A stretch of 37,486 nt of DNA from CAYOHG01 sp964465125 (lineage in GTDB: Bacteria; Planctomycetota; Phycisphaerae; UBA1845; Fen-1342): assembly GCA_964465125.1 (NCBI GenBank), contig CAYXIO010000037.1, forward strand, positions 1 to 37,486, written 5' to 3'. Below, piece after piece: positions 11,005-18,843 of this stretch. The position numbers and the translations under genes are program-made. Each line of letters begins with the position of its first letter. Within the stretch, counting starts at the first letter, position 1. The notes below the pieces were generated by a model that searched no databases, was not told where the DNA came from, and saw only the letters and a list, made by a program, of their open reading frames with translations.

Positions 11005-13350
11005 ATGAACATCTGCACCTGGGTACTGGTCCTGACGGCGCTGCATGCGACGGCGTGCGCCGCCTCGGCTTCGGACGGCGTTCTTCGGCCCGTTTCGTTC
11101 GCAAACGTGCGATTGGATGCCGATTCGTTCTGGGGGCAGCGGCAGGACGCGCTGCGCAGCGGCACGCTCCCGCAAAACTGGCATCAGTGCGACATCACCG
11201 GGCGGTTCGACAACTTCGATCGCGCCGCGGGCAAGGCGCAAGGGAAGTTCGAAGGCTACGTCTTCAACGACTCGGACGTCTACAAGTCTCTGGAAGGCGC
11301 GGTGTACCTGTGGCAGCTTCACCCGGACGCCGCACTGGAAGCGCAGATCGACGAGGCGATCGCCCGGATCGCGGCGGCGCAGCAGCCCGACGGCTATCTG
11401 GACACCTATTTCACACTGAACACGGGCGAGCCGCGCTGGACGGACATCGCCAACAAGCACGAGCTGTACTGCGCCGGGCACCTGATCGAGGCCGCGGTGG
11501 CTCATTTCGAAGCGACCGGCAAGCGCAGCCTGCTGGACGTCGCCGTTCGACTGGCCGATCACGTCGATCAGACCTTCGGCCCGGGGCGCAAGCTCGATCC
11601 ACCCGGTCACCCGGAACTTGAGCTGGCGCTCGTGCGCCTGTACCACGTGACCCACGAGAATCGCTATCTCGAACTGGCGCGTTTTTTTATCAATCAGCGC
11701 GGCAACGCGGAAGGACGCACGCTCTTCGGCGAGTACGCTCAGGATCAGATTCCGGTCCGTGAGCAGCGCGAGATCGTCGGGCACGCCGTGCGCGCCCTCT
11801 ACCTGTTCTCTGCGGTGGCGGACCTGGCCGGAATCGACGGAGACGATTCGCTGCGGCAGGCTGCCCAGGAAGTCTGGAAAGACGTCGTTCGCCGGAAGAT
11901 GTACGTCACCGGCGGCGTGGGCTCATCCGCGCACAATGAAGGGTTCACGCGCGGGTACGACCTGCCCAACGAAGCGGCCTACGCCGAGACCTGCGCGGGC
12001 ATCGCGTTGGTGCTGTTCAATCATCGGATGAACCTGCTGACGCGCGAGGCCAGGTACGTCGACGTGCTCGAGCAGGCGCTGTACAACGGCGTGCTCTCGG
12101 GACTCTCGCTCGATGGAAAGCAATTCTTCTACGTCAATCCGCTCGCCAGCCGTGGAAACCATCGCCGGCAGGAGTGGTTCGGGTGCGCCTGCTGCCCGCC
12201 CAACCTGCTGCGGCTCTTTGCGTCGATCGGCGGGTACGTCTACGCGACCGGGCCGAAGGCGATCTATGTGAATCTGTATGCGGCCGGCGAGGCGAAGGTC
12301 ACGCTTGCGCCGGAGCTCGTCGCGACCCTGCGGCAATCGACGCGCTATCCCTGGGACGGCCGCGTCGAGCTGACCGTCGATCCGCCTCGCGGATTCGGCG
12401 AGTTCGACCTGTTCCTACGCCTGCCGGGCTGGGCGGACGCCGGCGAGGTTCGGCTGAACGGACAGCCGGTACAGGCGAACCGCGACGGGTACATTGGGGC
12501 GGGATCCGATTGGAAGCCCGGTCAGAAGCTGGTGCTGGAGCTGCCGATGCCGGTTCGGCGCGTGCGGGCCAATCCGCTCGTGCCCGCCGATCGCGGCCGA
12601 ACCGCCTTGCAGCGCGGTCCGCTTGTGTTCTGCGCGGAGGCGGAAGACAACCAGGGCAAGGTGTCGGATCGGGCGCTGCTGCCGGACGCTGAAATCCGCG
12701 CGGTCTTCGACGAGAAGCTGATGGGGGGCGTGACCATGCTGCGGGCCGACGCAGTGCGCGCTGCGGAGGTTGATTGGGAGTCAACGCTGTACAGCGCCGC
12801 GCCGCCCGTCGGAGGTGCCCTACTGGTCTTTGTACCCTACTTCGCCTGGAACAACCGCAGCGCCGGCGAGATGGCGGTCTGGATTCCGGAGTCCGTCTCC
12901 GTGCTCGACCCGCGGCCGGTGGCGTGGCTGCGTCCCAGCGCGTCCTTCCATTCTGCCGGCGACAAGCTGGAAGCGCTGCACGACCGGCTGGAACCTGCGA
13001 ATTCCGACGATCACTCCATTCCGCGCGTCACGTTCTGGCCGCACCGCGGGACGTCCGAGTGGCTGCAATACGACTTCGATCAGCCGCGCAAGGTTGGCGG
13101 GATCGACGTCTACTTCTTCGACGACAGTCCGCGAAACGCCCACTGCCGTGCGCCGAAGTCGTGGAAGCTGCTGGCCCGGGTCGGCGGGGAGTGGAGAGAG
13201 GTTCAGGTGCATGGGGCGCTCGGGACCGCGCTGAACCAGTACAATCGCGTCAGCTTCGAGCCGCTTGAAGCCGACGGGCTGCGCATCGAGATGGAGCTTC
13301 AGCCCGAATGGTGCGCGGGCGTGCTGGAATGGAAAGTTTTGACGGAGTGA
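11005..13350 (+). CDS. Secreted GH127-like beta-L-arabinofuranosidase (DUF1680) with C-terminal beta-sandwich
   Basis: A 781-residue exported glycosidase candidate. The signal peptide MNICTWVLVLTALHATACAA is encoded from ATG 11005, so the in-frame ATG 72 nt upstream is rejected. The (alpha/alpha)6 domain carries the full GH127 zinc-thiolate site seen in Bifidobacterium HypBA1: Glu312 (HNEGFT, acid/base), Glu328 and Cys330 (AETC), Cys396 and Cys397 (CACCPPN), the second-to-last being the expected nucleophile. The E-16-E-2-C spacing equals HypBA1. Beta domains follow, and a C-terminal region (from about RVTFWPHRGTSEWLQYDF) resembles an F5/8-type discoidin fold. The likely reaction is removal of terminal beta-L-arabinofuranose or a related sugar from plant or algal glycans in the periplasm or outside; the substrate is an inference. 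It is divergent from the TIGR03790 genes. Confidence 0.85.
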   Translation: MNICTWVLVLTALHATACAASASDGVLRPVSFANVRLDADSFWGQRQDALRSGTLPQNWHQCDITGRFDNFDRAAGKAQGKFEGYVFNDSDVYKSLEGAVYLWQLHPDAALEAQIDEAIARIAAAQQPDGYLDTYFTLNTGEPRWTDIANKHELYCAGHLIEAAVAHFEATGKRSLLDVAVRLADHVDQTFGPGRKLDPPGHPELELALVRLYHVTHENRYLELARFFINQRGNAEGRTLFGEYAQDQIPVREQREIVGHAVRALYLFSAVADLAGIDGDDSLRQAAQEVWKDVVRRKMYVTGGVGSSAHNEGFTRGYDLPNEAAYAETCAGIALVLFNHRMNLLTREARYVDVLEQALYNGVLSGLSLDGKQFFYVNPLASRGNHRRQEWFGCACCPPNLLRLFASIGGYVYATGPKAIYVNLYAAGEAKVTLAPELVATLRQSTRYPWDGRVELTVDPPRGFGEFDLFLRLPGWADAGEVRLNGQPVQANRDGYIGAGSDWKPGQKLVLELPMPVRRVRANPLVPADRGRTALQRGPLVFCAEAEDNQGKVSDRALLPDAEIRAVFDEKLMGGVTMLRADAVRAAEVDWESTLYSAAPPVGGALLVFVPYFAWNNRSAGEMAVWIPESVSVLDPRPVAWLRPSASFHSAGDKLEALHDRLEPANSDDHSIPRVTFWPHRGTSEWLQYDFDQPRKVGGIDVYFFDDSPRNAHCRAPKSWKLLARVGGEWREVQVHGALGTALNQYNRVSFEPLEADGLRIEMELQPEWCAGVLEWKVLTE

Positions 13351-13427
13351 TCGCCGCGCACCGAGCGCCGGTTTCCTGAAACCTGCGGTGTTCATCGCCG
13401 CGCCGCTCCAAGGCTTGAGGAGTGGGA

Positions 13428-15785
13428 ATGGTGCGAATCGTCGCCGCCCGGGAGCGACTGCCGGGTACGTTCGTCCTGCCCGTCGCGTGCGCCGCACTGG
13501 CGCTGCTCGCGATGACGGCGGGTTGTGATCGCGCGCCCGCGACGAGCGCATCCGGCGACGGGAAGAGCGCGCCGGGGGCGTCCGGCGATCAAGCCGGCGT
13601 GAATGCCGTCGAGATCGCCGCGGCGTTGGGGGGAAAGGGTGGACAGGCGCGCGGCGCCAACCTGCTGCTCGTGACACTCGACACCACGCGCGCGGATCGG
13701 CTCGGCTGCTACGGTTACAAGCGCGTCTTCACCCCGGCGATCGACCGCCTGGCGCGCGAGGGCGTGCTGTTCGAGAACGCAATCGCCGTTGCGCCGACGA
13801 CGCTGCCCGCGCACGCATCGATCCTGACCGGGCTCTACCCGGTACACCACGGGGCACGCGTCAACGGGTTCTTCAAGCTCGCAAACGAGCCGCTGACCCT
13901 GGCCGAGGCCCTGCGCGACGCCGGCTTCCGCACTTCGGCGGTCGTCTCCTCGTTCGTGCTGCACCGGCGGTTCGGCACCGATCAGGGCTTCGAGGATTAC
14001 CAGGACGATTTCGGCGGCGGGAGCTCCGGCGGCGGCGACTACCCCGAACGCGCCGGCGACCGAACCACCACGCTGGCCTTGAGCGCGCTGCACAAAATGG
14101 CCAGGGAGCGGTTTTTTCTCTGGGTTCATTACTACGACGCGCACCACGAGTACCGGCCGCCGCCGTCGTTTCTGAATCAGCATCCCGACGATCCCTACCT
14201 GGGTGAGATCGAGTTCGTCGATTCCCAGCTCATGCGGCTGCTGCTGGAACTGGACGCGATGGGCCTTTCGGAGCGGACGCTTGTGCTGGTGATAGGCGAC
14301 CACGGCGAGTCGCTGATGGAGCACAACGAGCCGACGCACGGGCTGCTCGTGTACCAGCCGGTGCTGCACATTCCGATGGTGATGCGGCTGGGCAAGCAGC
14401 TCGGGCCAGGGTTGCGAGTGTCGACGCGCGTCTCGGAAGTCGATCTGATGCCGACCGTGCTGTCCTTGCTGGGGGTGGAGGCGCGCGCGGCAACGGACGG
14501 CAGCGACCTGACGCAGCCGGTCGACGCTGGCCGGAAGCTCTACTTCGAGAACCTGAACGCGACGTTTTCCTACGCGGCCGCGGCGTTGGGGGGCGTGTTC
14601 GACGGGAACGTCAAGTACATTCACGCGGTCGAGGGCGAGCTGTACGACCTGGCCGCCGACCCGCGCGAGGCGCGCGACTTGGCGCCGTCCGACCCTTCCC
14701 GGGCCGGGTCGTTCTATCAATTCCTTCCGGAGCTCTTCGGGCCGCAGCTTGCGAAGTTGACGCAGGCGCCCGCAACCGTGCAGCCCAGCGGCGAGGACCT
14801 AGCTCGCTTGGCGGCCCTCGGCTACGCCGGCTCGAGCGACGCGGGCGAGCACGAAGCGTTGGGCGATCCGCGCGCCGTGGCGGCGGCGCTGCGTGAGCTG
14901 GAAGACCTGCGCCGGCTGCCCGCCGACGACGCCCATTACCGGCTCAAGGCGCTGCTGATCGAGAATCCGGGCTTTGCGAACGGCTGGCGCTATCTCGGCG
15001 AGCTCTGCCTGAAATCCGGGCAGCCGGCCCAGGCCGCGGACGCACTCGAACGAAGTCTGAAGCTCGGCTTTGTGCAAAGCACTGCGTTTCTGCTGGCCGA
15101 TGCGCTGGCGAAGGAAGGCAAGCTGGATCGTTGCGCCGAAGTGCTGGCCCAGGTCGCGTCGCACGTGCCGGACCTGCTGCAAACCAGCGTGATGGCGGAC
15201 CTGCTGCGGCTGGCGGACGGGCGCGAGACGGCCGTCGAGGTCCTCCGCGAGACGCTGTCTCTGAATGCCGACCTCGTGGCATGTCTGGGAGACTACTTCG
15301 CCGGCCGCGGGAGCCTGCTTTCGGCCGAGCCGGTGCTTCGCGCGCATCTGGCGGACTTTCCGAGCTCGGCCAATGTGCGGCTGGCGCTCGCGAAGCAGTT
15401 GGTCGCTGCCGCTCGGCTGTCGGATGCGGCCAGCGCGTTCAAAGACGGCGTCCCCGGCTGCCTTTCGAACGCCGACTTCGTGAACAACTACGCCATGTTC
15501 CTGGCGACGTCGCCCGATCCTGCGTTGCGCGACATGCCACAGGCCATCTCGCTGACCGAGCAGTACCTCCGGGACCAGTCGGATCCGGACCCGTCGATTC
15601 ACCTGACGCTCAGTTCTCTGTACGCCACCGTAAACCGGCTGCCGGAGGCGCTCTCGCTGGCCGAGGAGGGTCGCGAGCTTGCGGCCGCCAGACAGAATGA
15701 GCGATTGTCCGCTTCGCTGGAGCGGCACATCCACCGGCTTCGCGAGGCGCTGGGGGTCGGCGGCGCGCCTACGAGCAGTCCGTAG
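13428..15785 (+). CDS. Sulfatase-fold lipoprotein with C-terminal TPR repeats, Thr in place of formylglycine Cys
   Basis: A 785-residue alkaline-phosphatase-superfamily protein. The start is ATG 13428 with GAGGAG 5 nt upstream. A lipoprotein signal ends at the lipobox MTAGC, so it is likely tethered to a membrane. Metal ligands are visible as LDTTRAD (Asp85, Asp90) and GDHGES (Asp291, His292). At the position of the sulfatase motif C/S-x-P-x-R the sequence is Thr125-Leu-Pro-Ala-His129, so the residue converted to formylglycine in true sulfatases is absent; a Thr nucleophile is used by phosphodiesterase/phosphatase relatives. From about residue 480 to the end there are TPR-like helical repeats (for example NGWRYLGELCLKSGQPAQA). 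It is more likely a phospho- or phosphono-transfer or hydrolysis enzyme, or a binding protein, than an active sulfatase. Confidence 0.8.
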   Translation: MVRIVAARERLPGTFVLPVACAALALLAMTAGCDRAPATSASGDGKSAPGASGDQAGVNAVEIAAALGGKGGQARGANLLLVTLDTTRADRLGCYGYKRVFTPAIDRLAREGVLFENAIAVAPTTLPAHASILTGLYPVHHGARVNGFFKLANEPLTLAEALRDAGFRTSAVVSSFVLHRRFGTDQGFEDYQDDFGGGSSGGGDYPERAGDRTTTLALSALHKMARERFFLWVHYYDAHHEYRPPPSFLNQHPDDPYLGEIEFVDSQLMRLLLELDAMGLSERTLVLVIGDHGESLMEHNEPTHGLLVYQPVLHIPMVMRLGKQLGPGLRVSTRVSEVDLMPTVLSLLGVEARAATDGSDLTQPVDAGRKLYFENLNATFSYAAAALGGVFDGNVKYIHAVEGELYDLAADPREARDLAPSDPSRAGSFYQFLPELFGPQLAKLTQAPATVQPSGEDLARLAALGYAGSSDAGEHEALGDPRAVAAALRELEDLRRLPADDAHYRLKALLIENPGFANGWRYLGELCLKSGQPAQAADALERSLKLGFVQSTAFLLADALAKEGKLDRCAEVLAQVASHVPDLLQTSVMADLLRLADGRETAVEVLRETLSLNADLVACLGDYFAGRGSLLSAEPVLRAHLADFPSSANVRLALAKQLVAAARLSDAASAFKDGVPGCLSNADFVNNYAMFLATSPDPALRDMPQAISLTEQYLRDQSDPDPSIHLTLSSLYATVNRLPEALSLAEEGRELAAARQNERLSASLERHIHRLREALGVGGAPTSSP

Positions 15786-15945
15786 GCGGCGACGGAGCCG
15801 GTGCGCTTCCCGTCGCGCCGCGTTGGCGCCGCACGGCCGGAATTGCGGCTCGAAAACCAGCGACGCGATTCCTACAATCTCACCGGTCTCGTGCCGGTCG
15901 GGCCGGCGCAGGCGGAATCTTCAAAGTCCTCCATTGGGGAACATC

Positions 15946-16353
15946 ATGGCCAAGCGGGCTGGGTGGCTATTGTTCGCAGCGCTGACCGCGGGTGTTTGCG
16001 GCCTTCTGACCGGATGCGGCGACGACCAGGAAACGGTCGAGGTTCGGCGGGTCGAGCGTCACGATCACGTGTGCACTCTGGATTGCCACGACCACTACTA
16101 CGATGGCGCGCGGCGGGTGACGGTTGTGAAGCACCGGCACGGTCCGGGCTGCGGCCACGCCTGGGACGGGGCGCGCTGGGTGACGGTCGTTCACCGCTCG
16201 CGGCCGGTCGGCCACACCTGTACGTTGGCCTGCCGGCACTACTACGACGGCGATCGCGTCATCGTGCTGAGGAACCACAAGCACGGGCCACGCTGCGGGC
16301 ACTCGTTCGATGGTCAGCGTTGGGTGCGCGTCACGGTCGTACGCCGCGACTAG
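15946..16353 (+). CDS. Small lipoprotein with two Cys/His-rich tandem repeats
   Basis: A 135-residue protein with no family I can name. A lipoprotein signal peptide ends at LLTGC (Cys about residue 24). The mature part consists of two consecutive repeats of about 43-47 residues sharing the pattern H-x-CTL-x-C...YYDG-x-R...H-x-HGP-x-CGH-x-x-DG-x-RWV. First copy: HVCTLDCHDHYYDG and HRHGPGCGHAWDG. Second copy: HTCTLACRHYYDG and HKHGPRCGHSFDG. Each repeat contributes three Cys and five or more His residues at matched places, which suggests metal binding or disulfides at the cell envelope; that is inference. Weak GGGGA before the ATG. A TACAAT box at 15873-15878 may be its -10 element, though no good -35 is visible. 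Confidence 0.7.
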   Translation: MAKRAGWLLFAALTAGVCGLLTGCGDDQETVEVRRVERHDHVCTLDCHDHYYDGARRVTVVKHRHGPGCGHAWDGARWVTVVHRSRPVGHTCTLACRHYYDGDRVIVLRNHKHGPRCGHSFDGQRWVRVTVVRRD

Positions 16354-16638
16354 AGCGTCGACGCGCCGCACCACGCGCGTTGTGCGCATCCGGGGCATCT
16401 CCGACAGGGCCGTAGTTTCTGCCGCTCCGACCGGCGGGGCCGTGAGCTCAGCGCCGCCGTGTCGTCACGGGGGGGGAGCGGGGCCGCGGCGCTCGTCCGC
16501 TAACCGGCGCTCATTCGCGGTGAGCCTGCTGCGCTGAACTCGCGGCGCGTTGATTGTGGCGCGCCGGGCGTATACCTTGATGGATGGAGGAAGCCGCCGA
16601 CGCGCCGTCGGCCACGGAAAGGATGCCGAGCGAACCGA
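16354..16638. other. Intergenic stretch upstream of the HNH gene
   Basis: About 285 bases with no supportable gene. A GGGGGGG run lies near 16472-16478. A possible promoter lies near the downstream end (16550-16576). Nothing else stands out. Confidence 0.5.
16550..16576 (+). promoter_or_regulatory. Possible sigma-70 promoter for the HNH gene
   Basis: TTGATT (16550-16555) and TATACC (16571-16576) are separated by 15 bp, about 60 nt before the ATG. The spacer is shorter than the usual 16-18 bp, so support is modest. Confidence 0.35.
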
Positions 16639-17268
16639 ATGCTAGCTGAAGCCACCCCACTTTCGAGCAGCGTGCTGTGCCTGAATCGCCACTGGCAGGC
16701 GCTGCGTGTCACCAACGCGATGCGGGCCGTCACGATGGTGTACAGCGCCCATGCCGAGGTCGTGGCGGCGGACAACGGCGAGTTCGCGTCGTACGACTTC
16801 GAGGACTGGGTCGAGCTGAGCGCGGCGCGGGCCCGCTTCGAGCCGGAGAAGCACGACTGGATTCGCACCGTGCGTTTCCAGATCGCGATTCCGCGCATCG
16901 TGCGCGTGCTGGGGTATGAGAAGCTGCCGCGCGCGCAGGTGAAGCTCAACCGGCGCAACCTGTTCGCCCGCGATTCGAACCGCTGCCAGTATTGCGGCAA
17001 GCGCTTCCCGACCAGCGAGCTCAGCATCGATCACGTCATCCCGCGCTCGCAGGGCGGAACGACCTGCTGGCAGAACGTCGTCGCGGCGTGCGTGCGCTGC
17101 AACGTCCGCAAGGGCGGCCGAACGCCGGAGCAGGCCAGCATGCGCCTGGTCGTTCGGCCGCGGCGTCCGCGCCGATCGCCGGTTCTGACGATCAAGCTCT
17201 CGGAAGCCAAGTACGCAAGCTGGCGGCAGTTTGTCGACTTCGCGTACTGGAACGTCGAGCTGAAGTAG
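16639..17268 (+). CDS. HNH endonuclease family protein
   Basis: A 209-residue protein with an N-terminal segment typical of the HNH group that opens VLCLNRHWQALRV, followed by a treble-clef nuclease domain. Visible elements are a zinc knuckle Cys117-x-x-Cys120 (CQYCG), the catalytic Asp131-His132 in LSIDHVIPRSQGG, Asn146 in WQNVVAAC, and a second knuckle Cys151-x-x-Cys154 with Asn155 (CVRCN). These single-domain HNH proteins are widespread in planctomycetes and other phyla; their cellular role (DNA repair, restriction or other) is not established. The basic C-terminal region RPRRPRRSP may bind nucleic acid. No methyltransferase or helicase partner is next to it, so a restriction role has no support from context. 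Confidence 0.85.
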   Translation: MLAEATPLSSSVLCLNRHWQALRVTNAMRAVTMVYSAHAEVVAADNGEFASYDFEDWVELSAARARFEPEKHDWIRTVRFQIAIPRIVRVLGYEKLPRAQVKLNRRNLFARDSNRCQYCGKRFPTSELSIDHVIPRSQGGTTCWQNVVAACVRCNVRKGGRTPEQASMRLVVRPRRPRRSPVLTIKLSEAKYASWRQFVDFAYWNVELK

Positions 17269-17432
17269 TCGGGGGGCTTCCCGGGCGGCGCGGCCGGGCC
17301 GGCGCTGCTCTTGCACATTTGGCCGACTCAGGCCGTGACGTCGCGCGGCGAACGGGACACAATAGGCGCGGGTGGGAGGCGGTCCGCCGGGCCGCCGCTC
17401 GACGGAGTTGAGCGCAGACGCGAGGGTCTGGC

Positions 17433-17771
17433 ATGCCAGTGGAACAATGGTCGGAATCGGTCCTGATCGCCGAGCTGGGCGATGATCCGCAGTTCAGCGA
17501 CGACGTCGCCGCGATCCTGGAGGCCGTCGGCAACAACGCGCAGACCAACGTGCTGCTCAACTTCAGCAACGTCACCTACCTCAACTCGTCGAACATCGCC
17601 AAGCTGCTGAAGCTGCGCAAGTCGGTCACCATCGCCAACGAGCGGAAGCTGAAGCTCTGCGGCATCAGCAAGTCCGTCTGGGGCGTTTTCCTGGTGACGG
17701 GATTGGACCGCATCTTTGACGTGGTCGACGACGTACCGACCGGTCTGGCATCGCTTCAGATCAGCGGATAA
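17433..17771 (+). CDS. STAS-domain protein, anti-sigma factor antagonist-like
   Basis: A single STAS domain of 112 residues. The beta strand VLLNFSNVTYLNSSNIAKLLKL has the SpoIIAA-like loop before the central helix, where Ser residues (NSSNIAKLL) sit at or next to the position phosphorylated in anti-anti-sigma factors. Such proteins act in the cytoplasm in partner-switching with HPK-like anti-sigma kinases. No such kinase is in the window, and the nearby sigma/anti-sigma pair (18330-19521) has a membrane anti-sigma factor of another type, so a direct link is unlikely. It converges with the gene at 17827. Confidence 0.8.
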   Translation: MPVEQWSESVLIAELGDDPQFSDDVAAILEAVGNNAQTNVLLNFSNVTYLNSSNIAKLLKLRKSVTIANERKLKLCGISKSVWGVFLVTGLDRIFDVVDDVPTGLASLQISG

Positions 17772-17817
17772 CGACCGCGCGGTCGAGCCCTGCCCCCATG
17801 CCTTGGGATTGAATCCC
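17772..17817. other. Two palindromes between convergent genes
   Basis: cgaccgcgcggtcg (17772-17785) is a perfect palindrome lying immediately after the STAS stop. gggattgaatccc (17805-17817) is a second small dyad. They lie between convergent stops. No T run follows on either strand, so a bidirectional terminator is possible but not certain. Confidence 0.35.
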
Positions 17818-17826
17818 GGCGGCGCG

Positions 17827-18327
17827 CTACTCGCCTGAAACGCCCACGACCAGGGCATCTTCGCCCGGAAGCCCGATCGATTGGAGCGCGTAACGACCCG
17901 GTTCGAGCGCGAGCGTGGTGTTCGCGATGCGATCATCGCCGCGCAAAAACTCGACCCGCAGCCGCACCCGCTTGCGGTCCTTCTCCAGCGGCGTGACGCG
18001 GGCGCGGTAGTTCTCGACCAGCGGAGCGCTCAGCGTCTGCCCCAATTTGACGCTGCCGCGGCGGCGACCTTCGAGCTTGAAGCCCTTGTATTGCGGAAAC
18101 TGCTTGCGCAGCTTGGATTCGATACTCTTCAGCTCCGGCGAAACCTTGTCGCTGCCCTTGGTCGCGCGAATCACGAGGACGTTGACTTCGCAGGCCTTGT
18201 CGTCTCCGGCGGCGGCCGTGGCCGCGCCTAGCCCGCCGAGTGCGATCAGCAGCAGCAGAGCTTGCCCGATCCCCAGCGGCCCGGGCCGCAGACGTCGGTT
18301 TGTCGGGAGGGTTCCGCGAGGCTTCAT
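17827..18327 (-). CDS. Small secreted protein of unknown function in a sigma/anti-sigma operon
   Basis: A 166-residue protein with a signal peptide or signal anchor (hydrophobic ALLLLIALGGLGAATAAA) and a mature region starting near CEVNVLVIRATKGSD. The pattern of Ser/Pro-Glu-Leu helix, then FPQYKGFKLEGRRRGSVKLG, then charged beta strands up to LPGEDALVVGVSGE recalls small envelope proteins seen beside ECF sigma genes in planctomycetes, but I cannot name a family. Its ATG is 2 nt past the stop of the anti-sigma gene, so it is the third gene of the sigma operon. It may be an extracytoplasmic sensor or an output of the system; neither is shown by the sequence. Confidence 0.65.
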   Translation of the reverse strand: MKPRGTLPTNRRLRPGPLGIGQALLLLIALGGLGAATAAAGDDKACEVNVLVIRATKGSDKVSPELKSIESKLRKQFPQYKGFKLEGRRRGSVKLGQTLSAPLVENYRARVTPLEKDRKRVRLRVEFLRGDDRIANTTLALEPGRYALQSIGLPGEDALVVGVSGE

Positions 18328-18329
18328 CG

Positions 18330-18830
18330 CTACGTTCCTTCGTCGGACCGCAGCGAGATCAGCGCGACCCCGCCTTGGCTGTTGTAGTAGATCGTGGGCG
18401 TCACGTCGAACACCTCCAGCTCATCCACCTGGACCGTTTCGGCGATTTCGAGGCTCCATTCGGCCTGCCGCGCGATCGGCGTGGTCGGCCAGGTGAGCGC
18501 GGCGATCAGGCAGGCGGCCGCCGCGGCGGCGATCCCGAACAAGCGCGTGATTCGCGAGGGATGGGGAGCGCGCGGGCCGGCGCGTTGCGACGCCGCCGTC
18601 CGCACGCCGCTCCACACCCCGGCCCATTGGTCCGCGGTCGGCGACGCCGGCGGCAGTCCCGCCAGCGCGGGCAGCCGGCCGGTCGACGCGGCCGCGAGAC
18701 GCTCCGCGGCCTGGTCGTTCTCGTTGAGGTGCTGCTCGAGTCGGCCGATTTCGTCGAGCGAAAGCGCATCCAGCTCGCCGGCGGCGACGCGCTCCAGCAG
18801 TCGGTCCAGGTTGTCGGTGCGCGCGTTCAT
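18330..18830 (-). CDS. Probable membrane anti-sigma factor lacking a zinc motif
   Basis: A 166-residue protein lying 13 nt downstream of the ECF sigma gene. The N-terminal cytoplasmic helical part (NLDRLLERVAAGELDALSLD, LEQHLNENDQAAERLA) resembles anti-sigma N-domains but has no HxxxCxxC zinc-binding motif. One transmembrane helix (FGIAAAAAACLIAALTW) leads to a periplasmic C-terminal tail of about 50 residues. Position and topology argue for an anti-sigma factor. The start is ATG 18830; a TTG at 18863 would overlap the sigma gene and is less likely. The function is inferred mainly from gene order. Confidence 0.65.
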   Translation of the reverse strand: MNARTDNLDRLLERVAAGELDALSLDEIGRLEQHLNENDQAAERLAAASTGRLPALAGLPPASPTADQWAGVWSGVRTAASQRAGPRAPHPSRITRLFGIAAAAAACLIAALTWPTTPIARQAEWSLEIAETVQVDELEVFDVTPTIYYNSQGGVALISLRSDEGT

Positions 18831-18843
18831 ACTCTCAGCATCG

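Noticed and set aside
13366..13387. Hairpin ccggtttcctgaaacctgcgg after the GH127 gene
   Set aside because: Stem is interrupted and no T run follows, so a terminator call is not supported.
13392..14720. Minus-strand open frame of 442 codons
   Set aside because: Antisense shadow of the sulfatase-TPR gene, no ribosome site or domain.
16639..17268. HNH gene considered as a restriction or mobile-intron endonuclease
   Set aside because: No methyltransferase, intron structure or transposition genes are adjacent; only the fold can be claimed.
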